In this document: positions 1 through 7,685 of the stretch, one piece after another
Layout: each line of letters begins with the position of its first letter
Numbering within the stretch: position 1 is the stretch's first letter
Assembly (NCBI RefSeq): GCF_004403305.1
Contig: NZ_SOHE01000048.1
Span: 6,069 to 70,068, forward strand
DNA length: 64,000 nucleotides
Source: Cryobacterium frigoriphilum
GTDB taxonomy: Bacteria; Actinomycetota; Actinomycetes; Actinomycetales; Microbacteriaceae
Direction: 5' to 3'
Position numbers and translations under genes: made by a program
Notes under the pieces: generated by a model
Database searches by the model: none
What the model was told of the DNA's origin: nothing
The model's input: the letters and a program-made list of their open reading frames with translations, nothing else

Positions 1-1
1 C

Positions 2-307
2 GAAGTGCAGCAACGCGACGGCCTGACCGCCAGGCTAGTTGTCTCCTTGGCGTCCTCGGATTCCCCCCAGTATTGGTTATATGCGCCGCCCGCAAATGCG
101 TGGGATTGGGTGACCCAGCTCCTGATCTGGATAGACGAAGAAGTGTTCACACTTGGTCTCGGCGCGAGTCGCTCCCGCACGGCCTCCGAAGGTGTCAGCT
201 ACGTGACTGTCGAACCCTATGGATGGCGGAGGAGCGACGAACACGATCACCTTCGCCTCAAAGCCGCCGCCGGCCCTGATGGCTGGCACGGCAATATCTC
301 CGACTAG
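2..307 (+). CDS. Hypothetical protein, 5' end cut by window edge
   Basis: The frame is open from base 2 and runs to a TAG at 305-307, so the true start lies upstream of the window; the GTG at 5 is only the first in-frame start codon. About 100 residues are visible. They are acidic and Trp/Tyr-rich, with the motif LLIWIDEEVF near residue 40 and PYGW near residue 72. I do not recognise the family. The most useful fact is that the end of the frame at 39191-39554 encodes a clear paralogue sharing QYWLYA, LLIWIDEEVF, YGWR and GP-GWH in the same order, so this is a real protein family present twice in the window. No function is assigned. Confidence 0.6.
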   Translation, partial: EVQQRDGLTARLVVSLASSDSPQYWLYAPPANAWDWVTQLLIWIDEEVFTLGLGASRSRTASEGVSYVTVEPYGWRRSDEHDHLRLKAAAGPDGWHGNISD

Positions 308-929
308 CAAATCGCTGCGTGAGCCCTGCCGATTGAAGGTTCCCGTAAGTGGGACGGCTACCGCGACGGATCTGGGGCCAAACCACTTGGCGACCGAGTG
401 CGCCGACGTTGTGTCACAGGGGAACCTCCCACGGGACGGCCCGTTTGCTGCGAGAACTACTTCGTTTGGCTCCGGTTTGTCTTGCCTCGAAAAAGGCGCA
501 ATCCAAGAAAGATAAGCCCAACAAGCCCGAGGACCACGAGACCGCCCAGAATATAGCCGCTCGTGGCGACGTTTCCGGTGATACCCGCCTGGAAAGTTGT
601 GAGTGCAAACCTGGCCTCAGGCTAGCCCCATGGATCGCCGGCGCACAAATGCCCACGATCGGCGAGCAGGGATCAGCACCACCACAAAAAGCCAGATCAA
701 GAGCCCAGTTTGTGGTGCCAGCTCTGGCCCAGCCAACCGCGCTCACCCCGCACGACGAACCCTACACGGGATGCGTGGGGCAGGGAGTCGCCCCGTGCTG
801 AGCTCAATCAGTCGATTAGGTCAATGCTCGGTGCTGTCTCAGCGAGACGCTGGAGATCTCGACAGCGTCCTCGAGTGCTGGTTTGGAATGTGGTTTCGCG
901 TGCTTGCCGCGTTGATGGGTCGATAGGTT
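308..929. other. Gene-poor stretch with repeat remnants
   Basis: No open frame here looks like a real gene: all three + frames and the - frames are short or have atypical composition. The stretch contains the 89-bp repeat-bounded unit at 338-426. The - strand of about 430-750 gives only low-complexity translations without a recognisable motif. It is probably eroded mobile DNA. Confidence 0.5.
338..426. repeat. Small element with inverted GGTTCCC ends
   Basis: The 89-bp unit begins GGTTCCCGTAAGTGGGAC and ends, read on the other strand, GGTTCCCCTGTGACACAAC, so its ends are imperfect inverted repeats with a 7-bp perfect core. Part of it (351-377) recurs at 1671-1697. Most of it (363-425) recurs inverted at 20787-20848, including 32 identical bases. 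It has no coding capacity of its own. It may be a miniature transposable element or the fused ends of one; no flanking target duplication is visible. Confidence 0.4.
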
Positions 930-1625
930 GTGAGCATGTACTTCTCAGAGCGCGCTCCAGAGGACTTCCCGGCACCCCCGACTATGGCGAAGGTGGTCGC
1001 CGAATTTCGGGTGCCGGTGATGTCTTTCGTTTCCCAGCCCGCTGTGGAGGTGCGAAGCGTCTCGACGACGGGGTCGTCCATGAACGGAGAGCCAACCCTT
1101 CTCACTTCGGTGTCACTCTCGTACACGTTTTGGCAGGTCCCCGGAGATCACGAGGATCCGGTCAATTTGGCAGATCTCGCGCCGGTGGACCGTGCGGCGC
1201 TCGAGGCACCGCCAATTCGGCCGCTGCCGGATTGGATGATGGAACAACGCGAGCTGATGCGCTATCCGATGCTCTGGGAAGCGGTCATGACCACCCGCCC
1301 GTCGGACGACGGGTCGCAGACCCTTGAGTCCACACTGGTCGATCACCTCAATTACATCGTGATGAACACATTCCGTGAGCAGCGCACAGTTGGTGGATTT
1401 CCGGGCGACCTCGATTCACCCGCGACGAAAAAGCACATCGAGCAGACATCCGTCCGCGTTGATGGTGTCGACCTCCCGGGGATGCACCTGGACACCGACC
1501 CTCACGTTTACGGCGTCGGCGTTGCTCTCAGTGATCGGATCTTGACCGCGGTCATCGCTCGCGACCACCTCGCGGACATCACCATCGCCTTTGAGACGCT
1601 CGCTTCGCATCCCGCCGTGGTCTGA
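930..1625 (+). CDS. Hypothetical protein (231 aa)
   Basis: The frame starts GTG AGC ATG, so translation can begin at 930 or at the ATG at 936. The product is a soluble-looking acidic protein of about 230 residues with no signal peptide, membrane segment or motif I recognise. Composition and third-position G+C are those of a normal gene in this window. A Pro/Asp-rich middle (about residues 75-110) is followed by a region with MNTFREQRTVGGFPGDLDS and a C-terminus ending in ASHPAVV. It stands alone between repeat debris and the relaxase fragment, so context gives no functional clue. I do not assign a role. Confidence 0.6.
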   Translation: MSMYFSERAPEDFPAPPTMAKVVAEFRVPVMSFVSQPAVEVRSVSTTGSSMNGEPTLLTSVSLSYTFWQVPGDHEDPVNLADLAPVDRAALEAPPIRPLPDWMMEQRELMRYPMLWEAVMTTRPSDDGSQTLESTLVDHLNYIVMNTFREQRTVGGFPGDLDSPATKKHIEQTSVRVDGVDLPGMHLDTDPHVYGVGVALSDRILTAVIARDHLADITIAFETLASHPAVV

Positions 1626-1670
1626 CGGTGCGCACCTGACGTGCCACCCACCCAGCGAGCACCTGCAAGA

Positions 1671-1697
1671 GGGACGGCTACGGCGACAGATCTAGGG
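1671..1697 (+). repeat. Second partial copy of the 338-426 repeat
   Basis: These 27 bases match 351-377 at 24 positions (GGGACGGCTAC, then GCGAC and GATCT in the same spacing). The match stops where the relaxase-like reading frame begins, so the repeat marks a breakpoint at the 5' end of that fragment. Confidence 0.45.
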
Positions 1698-2302
1698 CTG
1701 ATCTGACGGAGAGGGCGGCGCGCGCCGCGGCATCCGCTGACGAAGAACCGGCAACGAAGAGGCGGCGGGCCGTGGCGGGGTATGACTTCACGTTTTCGAT
1801 TCCAAAGTCGGCGAGCGTGCTGTGGGGTGTGGCCGACGCCGGTACGCAGGAGCGCATTGCGGCGGCGCATCATGCGGCGGTGGCCGAGGTGGTCGCCTAT
1901 ATGGAGCGTGAGGTCGCGGCGACGCGCACCGGCACCACCGGGCAGGGCGGCGCGGTCGCGCACGTGGACGTGACCGGCCTGATCGCGACGGCGTTCGACC
2001 ATTTCGACAGCCGGGCGGGGGATCCGCACCTGCATACACACGTGGTGATCAGCAACACGGTGCAGACCGGGCTCGACGGCAAGTGGCGCTCGCTCGACGG
2101 ACGGCCGATACACGAGGCCGTGGTGGCGCTGAGTGAGCTGCACGAGACCCTGTTCGCCGACGCGCTCACCCGTTCGCTCGGTGTGCAGTGGGAACCGCGG
2201 GAGCGGGGGCGCGATCGGCACCTGGCGTGGGCGGTGCGGGCCACGGTTCTGAGCTGCTCGATGGCGTTGCTGAACGTCTACGATCGTCGTAGCACTCATT
2301 GA
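1695..2302 (+). pseudogene. MobF (TrwC/TraI) relaxase fragment 1
   Basis: This encodes the middle of a TrwC-type conjugative relaxase: the motif GYDFTFSIPKSASVLWGVAD from about 1778, then VDVTGLIATAFDHFDSRAGD and the metal-binding HLHTHVVISN (about 2029-2056), then SLDGRPIHEAVVALSELHE and an ERGRDR segment. An intact relaxase has an N-terminal catalytic Tyr region and a downstream helicase and is several times longer. Here the N-terminus is missing (replaced by repeat sequence at 1671-1697) and homology ends near 2225, after which the frame drifts to a stop. It is a non-functional remnant of an integrated conjugative plasmid or ICE. Two further fragments lie at 3851-4435 and 47707-47799. Confidence 0.85.
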
Positions 2303-2323
2303 TTTCACCCCAAAGGTGAAATC
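2301..2323. promoter_or_regulatory. 23-bp perfect palindrome upstream of higB
   Basis: GATTTCACC (2301-2309), a 5-nt centre, and GGTGAAATC (2315-2323) form a perfect 9-bp inverted repeat just upstream of the toxin gene. No T-run follows, so an operator for the HigA-like DNA-binding antitoxin is more likely than a terminator. This is inference from position and symmetry. Confidence 0.45.
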
Positions 2324-2362
2324 GGCGGAGGGTGCAGGGAGGTTCGCTATGACGATGCTGAT

Positions 2363-2635
2363 TTGCAGAGGCTCGCGACTGATGCTGACTTTCATATGCT
2401 CAGATACGGGCGGGATCTCAAAAGATCGTTTCGCAAGGCGATCGGTCTTCTGGAATCGTCCTCAAGCCAAGCGGAGTTGAGGAACTTTCGGGGACTCAGG
2501 CTGTTACTCCTGAAAGGAGATCTCAAGGGCCCGCACTCTGTTCGTCTTAATCCGCAATGGCGACTAATTATCGAGTTCAGAACCAATGCCCAACACCAAG
2601 AGATCTTGGTCATCAAGATCGTCGACTACCACTGA
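2363..2635 (+). CDS. higB: HigB-type toxin of a type II toxin-antitoxin system
   Basis: This small basic protein of the RelE/HigB superfamily has a C-terminal half with the diagnostic pattern FRGLRLLLLKGDLKG, then WRLIIEF and a terminal DYH. HigB toxins are ribosome-dependent mRNA interferases. The only start codon in frame is the TTG at 2363. The frame is open further upstream to 2303 and reads RYDDADLQRLA, which resembles the usual HigB N-terminus, so the true start may be a non-standard codon slightly upstream or the N-terminus may be damaged. The antitoxin gene follows 20 bp downstream with a strong ribosome binding site. The palindrome at 2301-2323 could autoregulate the pair. Confidence 0.8.
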   Translation: MQRLATDADFHMLRYGRDLKRSFRKAIGLLESSSSQAELRNFRGLRLLLLKGDLKGPHSVRLNPQWRLIIEFRTNAQHQEILVIKIVDYH

Positions 2636-2655
2636 GCAATCGTGAGGAGGACACA

Positions 2656-3729
2656 ATGAGTGATCTAGCGAACCGCACCATAGCTGAAGCGTTCCCTGTC
2701 GGGGAATATCTTCGTGACGAGATCGAGGCGCGCGACTGGAGCGTAAGCGAGTTCGCGCACATTATTGGCCGGCCGTTGCAGGCGGTATCGGAAATTCTCA
2801 ATGGTAAGAAGTTGCTCACTGTGGAAACTGCCGTCGAAATCGCCCGTGCCACGGGTACTGAGGCGTTGACATGGCTCACCCTGCAGAACCGGTACGCGCT
2901 GTGGGCGCAAGCGGAGGCGCACGCTCCGAAGCTCTTGGACATCGAGCGGCGGGCTGCTTTGGCGAATCTGGTTCCGATGGCCGAACTCAGAAAGCGCGGA
3001 CTTATCCAAGCCGGCGATGTGGCCGTGGAAGAAGCGCAGGTCTGGTCTGTCTTGCGGGCTGCTCCAGGCGCGCATCGGGCTAATTTCGCTCTCGCGGCGC
3101 GTCGCACCTTGGAGGCCGAGCCGCTCTCCCCGGCTCAGACGGCTTGGCTGGCTTTTTCCGCCAAGGCAGCTCGTGACCTCAACTCGTCGTCATACGACGG
3201 CCCAGGCTTGAAAGAACTGGGCGAAACCCTCACGAGAAGGCTCTCAACCCTGGATGCGCTATCGAGCGTACCGGCTTTGTTTGCGCAGGTGGGCGTTCGC
3301 GTGGTGCACCTTGCTGCATTCAAGTCGGGCAAGATCGACGGAGCCTGTTTCACGGACGAGAGGGGCCCAACAATTGCAGTTTCGGGCCGCGGAAACGCTA
3401 TGGACAAACTCATCTTCACGCTTCTTCATGAGACGGCACACGTGGTGCTGGGGCACGCCAATGACGGGATCGTCATTGATGATCAAACCGACCCCCAATC
3501 AATGGATGACCAGGAACGAGAAGCGGATGCCTTGGCGTCGTCTTGGACGCTGCATCAACCGCTGCCGAGTGGAGTGCGAATCTCCGCGAAAGAGGTGGAA
3601 CGATGCGCGACTGTTCAAGGCGTTCATCCGGCCTTGGTCGTTGGTCGGTTGCACTTCGACGGCGTCGTGCCGTGGGGGCATCTGAACGGGCTGGTACCCA
3701 AGGTTGACGCGATTCTGGCTCGCTGGTGA
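2656..3729 (+). CDS. higA: HigA-ImmA/IrrE fusion: XRE antitoxin with zinc metallopeptidase domain
   Basis: The ATG at 2656 is chosen because a full GAGGAGG site sits at 2644-2650. The 357-residue product has an N-terminal XRE helix-turn-helix (about residues 15-75, including RPLQAVSEILNGKK, typical of HigA). After a linker comes an ImmA/IrrE-type metallopeptidase domain with HETAH at residues 258-262, the HExxH zinc motif, and EREADALAS further on as the likely third-ligand helix. The HTH part should bind DNA and neutralise HigB. The peptidase part is of the type that cleaves repressors in ICE regulation, and in fusion antitoxins it may cleave the antitoxin itself or a partner. It is the second gene of the higB-higA pair. 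Confidence 0.85.
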   Translation: MSDLANRTIAEAFPVGEYLRDEIEARDWSVSEFAHIIGRPLQAVSEILNGKKLLTVETAVEIARATGTEALTWLTLQNRYALWAQAEAHAPKLLDIERRAALANLVPMAELRKRGLIQAGDVAVEEAQVWSVLRAAPGAHRANFALAARRTLEAEPLSPAQTAWLAFSAKAARDLNSSSYDGPGLKELGETLTRRLSTLDALSSVPALFAQVGVRVVHLAAFKSGKIDGACFTDERGPTIAVSGRGNAMDKLIFTLLHETAHVVLGHANDGIVIDDQTDPQSMDDQEREADALASSWTLHQPLPSGVRISAKEVERCATVQGVHPALVVGRLHFDGVVPWGHLNGLVPKVDAILARW

Positions 3730-3850
3730 GGTCCTTAGATAGCTGACGGCGTTGGACTTCGAGCATCCGGAGCGGCGTGCTCCTCCACGGCACGGCCGAG
3801 CTCGCTTCAACGCATAATCGCAAACACCGCGCCACGCCTCGTCAGGATTG

Positions 3851-4435
3851 ATGGCGCGCACCTTCGTCACGACGACGGAGGTGGGCGCGGTGACGGTGTC
3901 GATGCGGGTGATGAGTGCCGGGGACGGCCACAAGTACCTGCTGCGCACCGTCGCTGCCAGTGACGGCGACCGTTCGATGTCGACTCCGCTCACTCGGTAC
4001 TACATCGCGGAGGGCACGCCGCCCGGCCGCTGGCTGGGTGGCGGTCTCGCCGGACTCGGCGGCGGCCTCATCGTCGACTGCGACCGGGTCACCGAGGCCC
4101 AGCTGCAGCTCTTGGTCGGCCTGGGACGAGACCTGGTTACCGGCGAACCGCTCGGGCGGCGGGCACTGCGGCATCCGCTGACGATGAACCGGCCTCGAAG
4201 CGGCGGCGAGCCGTGGCCGGCTATGACTTCACGTTTTCGCTTCCGAAGTCGGCGAGCATCCTGTGGGGTGTGGCTGACGCGGCTCTGCAGGAGCGCATCG
4301 CGGCGGCGCACCATGCGGCGGTGGTCGAGGTGATGGCGTACATGGAGCGCGAGGTTGCGGCGACGCGCACTGTCACCACCACCGGGCAGGGTGGCGCTAA
4401 CTCGCCGGATGTAACTCGCCGGACTACCGCGACGA
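3851..4435 (+). pseudogene. MobF relaxase fragment 2 (N-terminal part, frameshifted)
   Basis: The first frame (from ATG 3851) encodes a relaxase N-terminus: TVSMRVMSAGDGHKYLL, TPLTRYYIAEGTPPGRWLG with the catalytic-type tyrosines, and GRDLVTGEPLGR. Between about 4160 and 4210 sequence has been lost and the frame changes; a second frame continues with GYDFTFSLPKSASILWGVAD and REVAATRT. Homology ends near 4400. The two parts overlap in content with fragment 1 (about 80 shared residues), so these are remnants of two different relaxase genes or of a duplication, not one split gene. It is non-functional. Confidence 0.85.
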
Positions 4436-4493
4436 CCAAGGGCTACTCGCCACTGATGGGTCGAACAGCGATTGCGCCAACTCATCGCTCAAG

Positions 4494-4511
4494 TGGAACG
4501 CTACTATTCCA
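4494..4511. promoter_or_regulatory. HipB-type operator O1, TGGAA-N8-TTCCA
   Basis: A perfect inverted repeat TGGAA (4494-4498), eight bases, TTCCA (4507-4511). The same 5-8-5 architecture is known for E. coli HipB operators (TATCC-N8-GGATA). It covers the expected -35 region of hipB. Confidence 0.8.
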
Positions 4512-4527
4512 TTCACTGTTTTCTCGA

Positions 4528-4533
4528 TATAAT
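4528..4533 (+). promoter_or_regulatory. hipBA -10 box TATAAT
   Basis: A perfect TATAAT lies between the two operators, about 60 bp upstream of the hipB start. No strong -35 is visible; a weak TATTCC occupies the right spacing inside O1. Operator occupancy would mask this promoter. Confidence 0.6.
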
Positions 4534-4550
4534 GGAACCTCAGTGTTCCA
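4533..4550. promoter_or_regulatory. HipB-type operator O2, TGGAA-N8-TTCCA
   Basis: A second perfect copy, TGGAA (4533-4537), eight bases, TTCCA (4546-4550), 39 bp downstream of O1 and overlapping the end of the -10 box. A degenerate third site with TGGAA-N8-TCCCC lies at 4562-4579. Confidence 0.8.
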
Positions 4551-4591
4551 GTGTCTGAGCATGGAATGCCGCTATCCCCCTGGAGGCCGAT

Positions 4592-5107
4592 GTGCTCGTC
4601 AACGACCTGGTCGAGCTCGGTGCACTCATCCACCGGCGCCGCACTGAACTCAACCTTTCGCAAAATGAGCTTGCCCACACGGTCGGCACAACCCGCCAAT
4701 GGGTGTCGCGCCTGGAAAAAGGCAAGAATGACATCGGCACTGCCCGGCTGCTCGCGGTCCTTGGTGTACTGGAGTTGAATGTCGAGATCCGGCCGCCGCG
4801 CCTCGAAAGCGCCGCATTGGCCATCCCGGGAGACGTCGGGGCACCATCGTTGATCTCGCCCCAAATCGAGCGCTTGCTGGCCAGAATGACGGACGAGACT
4901 CAGGCGCTTCGACCAGACGCTTACTCACCCAGTATCGGCCTCAGGCTGCCGGATCGCACAGCCAGCTCGTCGCTGAATGTGCTCGACGCGGGTCGTCGGC
5001 GCATCTTCGAGGCGAGCCTGAAACTCTCACAGCGAGCCGCAGAGGCAGACACAGAGACAGAGAAAAGGACAACTACAGAGGCAGAGCCCGACGATGCCCA
5101 GTCTTGA
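4592..5107 (+). CDS. hipB: HipB-like XRE antitoxin
   Basis: This 171-residue protein starts at the GTG at 4592 and contains a classical XRE helix-turn-helix at about residues 10-65 (LGALIHRRRTELNLSQNELA, TTRQWVSRLEKG). It is longer than the 88-residue E. coli HipB: the extra C-terminal ~100 residues are Ser/Thr/Glu-rich and probably disordered, ending in a TETEKRTTTEAEPDD tail. It should bind the TGGAA-N8-TTCCA operators and inhibit the HipA kinase encoded next; the reading frames overlap by 14 bp, implying translational coupling. The long acidic tail may be the region that contacts HipA or the one degraded by proteases (inference). Confidence 0.85.
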   Translation: MLVNDLVELGALIHRRRTELNLSQNELAHTVGTTRQWVSRLEKGKNDIGTARLLAVLGVLELNVEIRPPRLESAALAIPGDVGAPSLISPQIERLLARMTDETQALRPDAYSPSIGLRLPDRTASSSLNVLDAGRRRIFEASLKLSQRAAEADTETEKRTTTEAEPDDAQS

Positions 5108-6419
5108 CGTGTTCCTCTACGGTGCGCATGTCGCCATGCTCGAACTGCTTGCACCGTTGCAGTATCGCCTCACCTATCGCGCCCAGTGGCTGGACGACCC
5201 GAACCAGATGCCGGTAAGCCTGTCCCTGCCTGTTGGCGCGGCACCGATCACTGGGCCAAAGCTCACATCCTTTCTCGACAATCTGCTCCCCGACAACGCG
5301 GATGTCCGCGAGCGGTGGGCAGTCCAAGCCGGGCTGGCCACTGCTGAGCCGTTCGAGCTCCTGCGCGCCTACGGCACCGACGTGGCCGGAGCCATCCAGT
5401 TTGCCGAACCGGGCACAGACCCGAACCAGCAAAGCAACAGTGCCAGCAACCCGATCAGCAATGCCGAGATTGCAGCGCGAATCCGCGCGATCAGGGAGGA
5501 CGACACCAGCTGGCAAGATTCCGCCCGGAACACAGGCTCCTTCTCCCTCGGCGGCGCCCAGGGGAAGTTCTCGCTCGGGAACGCCGGTACCGGCTGGTAC
5601 GAGCCGACCGGTAGCCACCCGACCACGCACATCTTCAAGCCACGGGTGCGTGGCCAGAAGGATGGCGAGCTTGTTGAATTCGTCGCCATGACCGTTGCTC
5701 GCATCATCGGGATCGACACCGCTGGCGTACACCTCAGCTTGTTCGACGGCGAGCACACCCTCGTCGTGGAACGCTTCGATCGGTTGGCTATAGGTGCTGG
5801 TTCTGGTTCTGGTAGTGCTGCGATCCTCCGCATCCACCAAGAGGACCTCGCCCAGGCATCCGGCGTCACCCGACTGCAGAAGTACGAGAGCCGCGGAGGC
5901 CCTTCCTACAGAGACGTGCTGCGCCTTCTCGATACTCACGTGTCTGACGAACACAAAGAGTCCTCAAAGCTGACCTTCGTTCAAGCTCTCGTGTTCTCCT
6001 GGATGGCCCTGAACACCGATGCTCACGCCAAGAACTATTCCGTCTTCATTCGCCCCGACGGCGCCGCACTCACGCCGCTCTACGACGTGAGCAGCTTCAT
6101 CCCGTACGCCGGACGGGCGGACGACGATCACCACAGGACCGGCGCTGCATTCCGAAATACGAACCTCTCAATGCGAATCGCAGCAGACTACGAAGCGGGC
6201 AAGCACTCATGGTTCGAGTGGGGCGCCGTCGCCCGAGAAGCCGGCCTCAGCCGCGTTTTGGTGACCGACTGGGCGAGTGCGGTCGCGGATTCACTGCCTG
6301 AACTGATTGCAGAGGCTGCGTCGATGCTGCCGTCGCACCTCCAGACCGACACCATCGCGCGGCTCGTCGAACGCACCCCGATTCGCGCAGCTCAGGTGGT
6401 CGCGGCGATCGCTCGCTGA
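5094..6419 (+). CDS. hipA: HipA-family Ser/Thr kinase toxin
   Basis: This 441-residue protein has the HipA_N (couple_hipA) region at about 1-110 and the HipA_C kinase domain after it. Visible motifs: FSLGGAQGK at 150-158 with Ser151 in the position of the autophosphorylated serine, HIFKP with Lys182, catalytic NTDAHAKN (Asp309, Asn314) and the metal-binding YDVSS (Asp331). All catalytic residues are therefore present and the toxin is predicted active. HipA kinases phosphorylate aminoacyl-tRNA synthetases or related targets and induce dormancy or persistence. The start at 5094 overlaps hipB by 14 bp. The sequence between about 104 and 125 is a low-complexity Gln/Ser/Asn insertion. Confidence 0.92.
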   Translation: MPSLDVFLYGAHVAMLELLAPLQYRLTYRAQWLDDPNQMPVSLSLPVGAAPITGPKLTSFLDNLLPDNADVRERWAVQAGLATAEPFELLRAYGTDVAGAIQFAEPGTDPNQQSNSASNPISNAEIAARIRAIREDDTSWQDSARNTGSFSLGGAQGKFSLGNAGTGWYEPTGSHPTTHIFKPRVRGQKDGELVEFVAMTVARIIGIDTAGVHLSLFDGEHTLVVERFDRLAIGAGSGSGSAAILRIHQEDLAQASGVTRLQKYESRGGPSYRDVLRLLDTHVSDEHKESSKLTFVQALVFSWMALNTDAHAKNYSVFIRPDGAALTPLYDVSSFIPYAGRADDDHHRTGAAFRNTNLSMRIAADYEAGKHSWFEWGAVAREAGLSRVLVTDWASAVADSLPELIAEAASMLPSHLQTDTIARLVERTPIRAAQVVAAIAR

Positions 6420-6562
6420 AGCCACTAGCGGGTGTGGGGCCAGACCAACTGGCCGGGCTGAGCATCCGTCACAGCGGTGAAAACAGATGCCGCGAGCGGC
6501 TGCATCTGCGTCAGGACTGCGTCGGGCGTCAGCCCGGAAGTGGGGACATCAAACGGAAAAAC

Positions 6563-7165
6563 TCACTGAGAGGCGGTATACCCGGTTGCACGATCGCGGA
6601 TCGGGTTGAGCTGGGCCTCGGCGGCCCACATGGCGGCGTCGGCGATGTCGCGAGCGTCCATGCCGAGCTCTCGGTGCATGGTCACCCAGGTCGCCGAGGA
6701 GTCCAGGTGGCAGAGTGCGGCCACGAGGAGACGCCGCTCGGGGGCGGCCAGAGAGGGCACCTCGGCGCGCAGCATCGTGTCGAACCGATCGCGGTTCGGC
6801 GCGGGCTCCGCGCCGTTCACGCCGCGCATTGCCGTCTCCGCGACGACGTGAGCCAGTTCCGGGCGCCGGTTGTAGGCATCCATCGCCTCGCGGATCGCGA
6901 TCGGTACATCAAAAATGGATGCCGGTTCCCGCCTGCTGAAGATCGTCTGCTCGATCCACGCCGCGGTCGCCAGGAGCAGGTCGATACGCGTGGGGTAGTG
7001 CCGGAAGACGGTTCGCTCCCCGACGCCAGCCCGAACGGCGATCAGGCGGAAGGAGATGTCGTCGGTGCCGACCTCCTCGATCAGTTCGGAGTAGGCCCGC
7101 AGGATCGACGCTTCGCTCGCTGAAAGTTCAGGCGTCGGGCTGGCCTGCGGCGTCAGACGGCCCAA
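6563..7165 (-). CDS. TetR-family transcriptional regulator
   Basis: A 200-residue protein with an N-terminal TetR helix-turn-helix (about residues 20-65: ILRAYSELIEEVG, FRLIAVRAGVGERTVFRHYPTRIDLL). The C-terminal ligand-binding half is helical and unassigned. It overlaps by 13 bp the start of this gene with the end of the upstream TetR gene at 7153-7685 and looks like a tandem duplicate of it: both share ERTV-R-(Y/F)PTR-LL and a similar C-terminal layout. The promoter probably lay upstream of the beheaded copy, so expression of this one may have changed when the element at 7.69-9.6 kb inserted. Confidence 0.85.
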   Translation of the reverse strand: MGRLTPQASPTPELSASEASILRAYSELIEEVGTDDISFRLIAVRAGVGERTVFRHYPTRIDLLLATAAWIEQTIFSRREPASIFDVPIAIREAMDAYNRRPELAHVVAETAMRGVNGAEPAPNRDRFDTMLRAEVPSLAAPERRLLVAALCHLDSSATWVTMHRELGMDARDIADAAMWAAEAQLNPIRDRATGYTASQ

Positions 7166-7685
7166 GTCGGGTTTCTCACCGTCGCGAGGGTCTGGAGCAT
7201 GGCTCGTTCGAACGCCGCGAACGTCTCGTCGGCCCCCATGTCAAAGCCGGTCCGCATCCGCGCCCAGAAGATGGGGGAGGCAAAGTACCGCGCGGTCGCC
7301 GCGATGCGCCGCGTGTCGCGGTTGTTCAGCGTTGGCGCCTCGTGCGCGAGCATGGCGAAGATGGCGGAGGTAAGCGGGATCGACGGCGTTGCGGTCGTGG
7401 GCGAGAGTGCCGCCCCGCGCGCCGCCACAAAGGCACAGCCGGGCGACCGCTCGTAAGCCTGGAATCGGTCGTGGACCGCGTCGCGGAACTCCGCCAACGT
7501 GCGGAAGTCGGGGAGCGGAAACTGCTCGGCTTCGATCCAGCTCGCCAGCGCTTCGAGGAGGTGCGACCGGGTCGGGAAACGCCGGTAGACGGTGCGCTCG
7601 GACACTGCGGTGGCTTCAGCGAGATCGAGGTAGGAGATGTCTTCGAACGTGTGCTCCCGCAGCAGCGCGACCGTGGCCTCTGCCG
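7153..7685 (-). pseudogene. TetR regulator beheaded at a mobile-element junction
   Basis: The frame encodes the recognition helix and C-terminal domain of a TetR regulator (HTFEDISYLDLAEATAVSERTVYRRFPTR, shown here as positions about 7555-7665) but loses homology above about 7685, where the end of a DUF6262 coiled-coil gene from a Tn554-like element begins. Helix 1 of the DNA-binding domain and the start codon are missing; an internal GTG at 7605 could at best make an inactive protein. The gene probably once resembled its neighbour at 6563-7165. Confidence 0.75.

Noticed and set aside
1508-2395. 295-codon - strand frame over the relaxase fragment
   Set aside because: Arg/Pro/His-rich translation without motifs, opposite a clear relaxase sequence; typical shadow in G+C-rich DNA.
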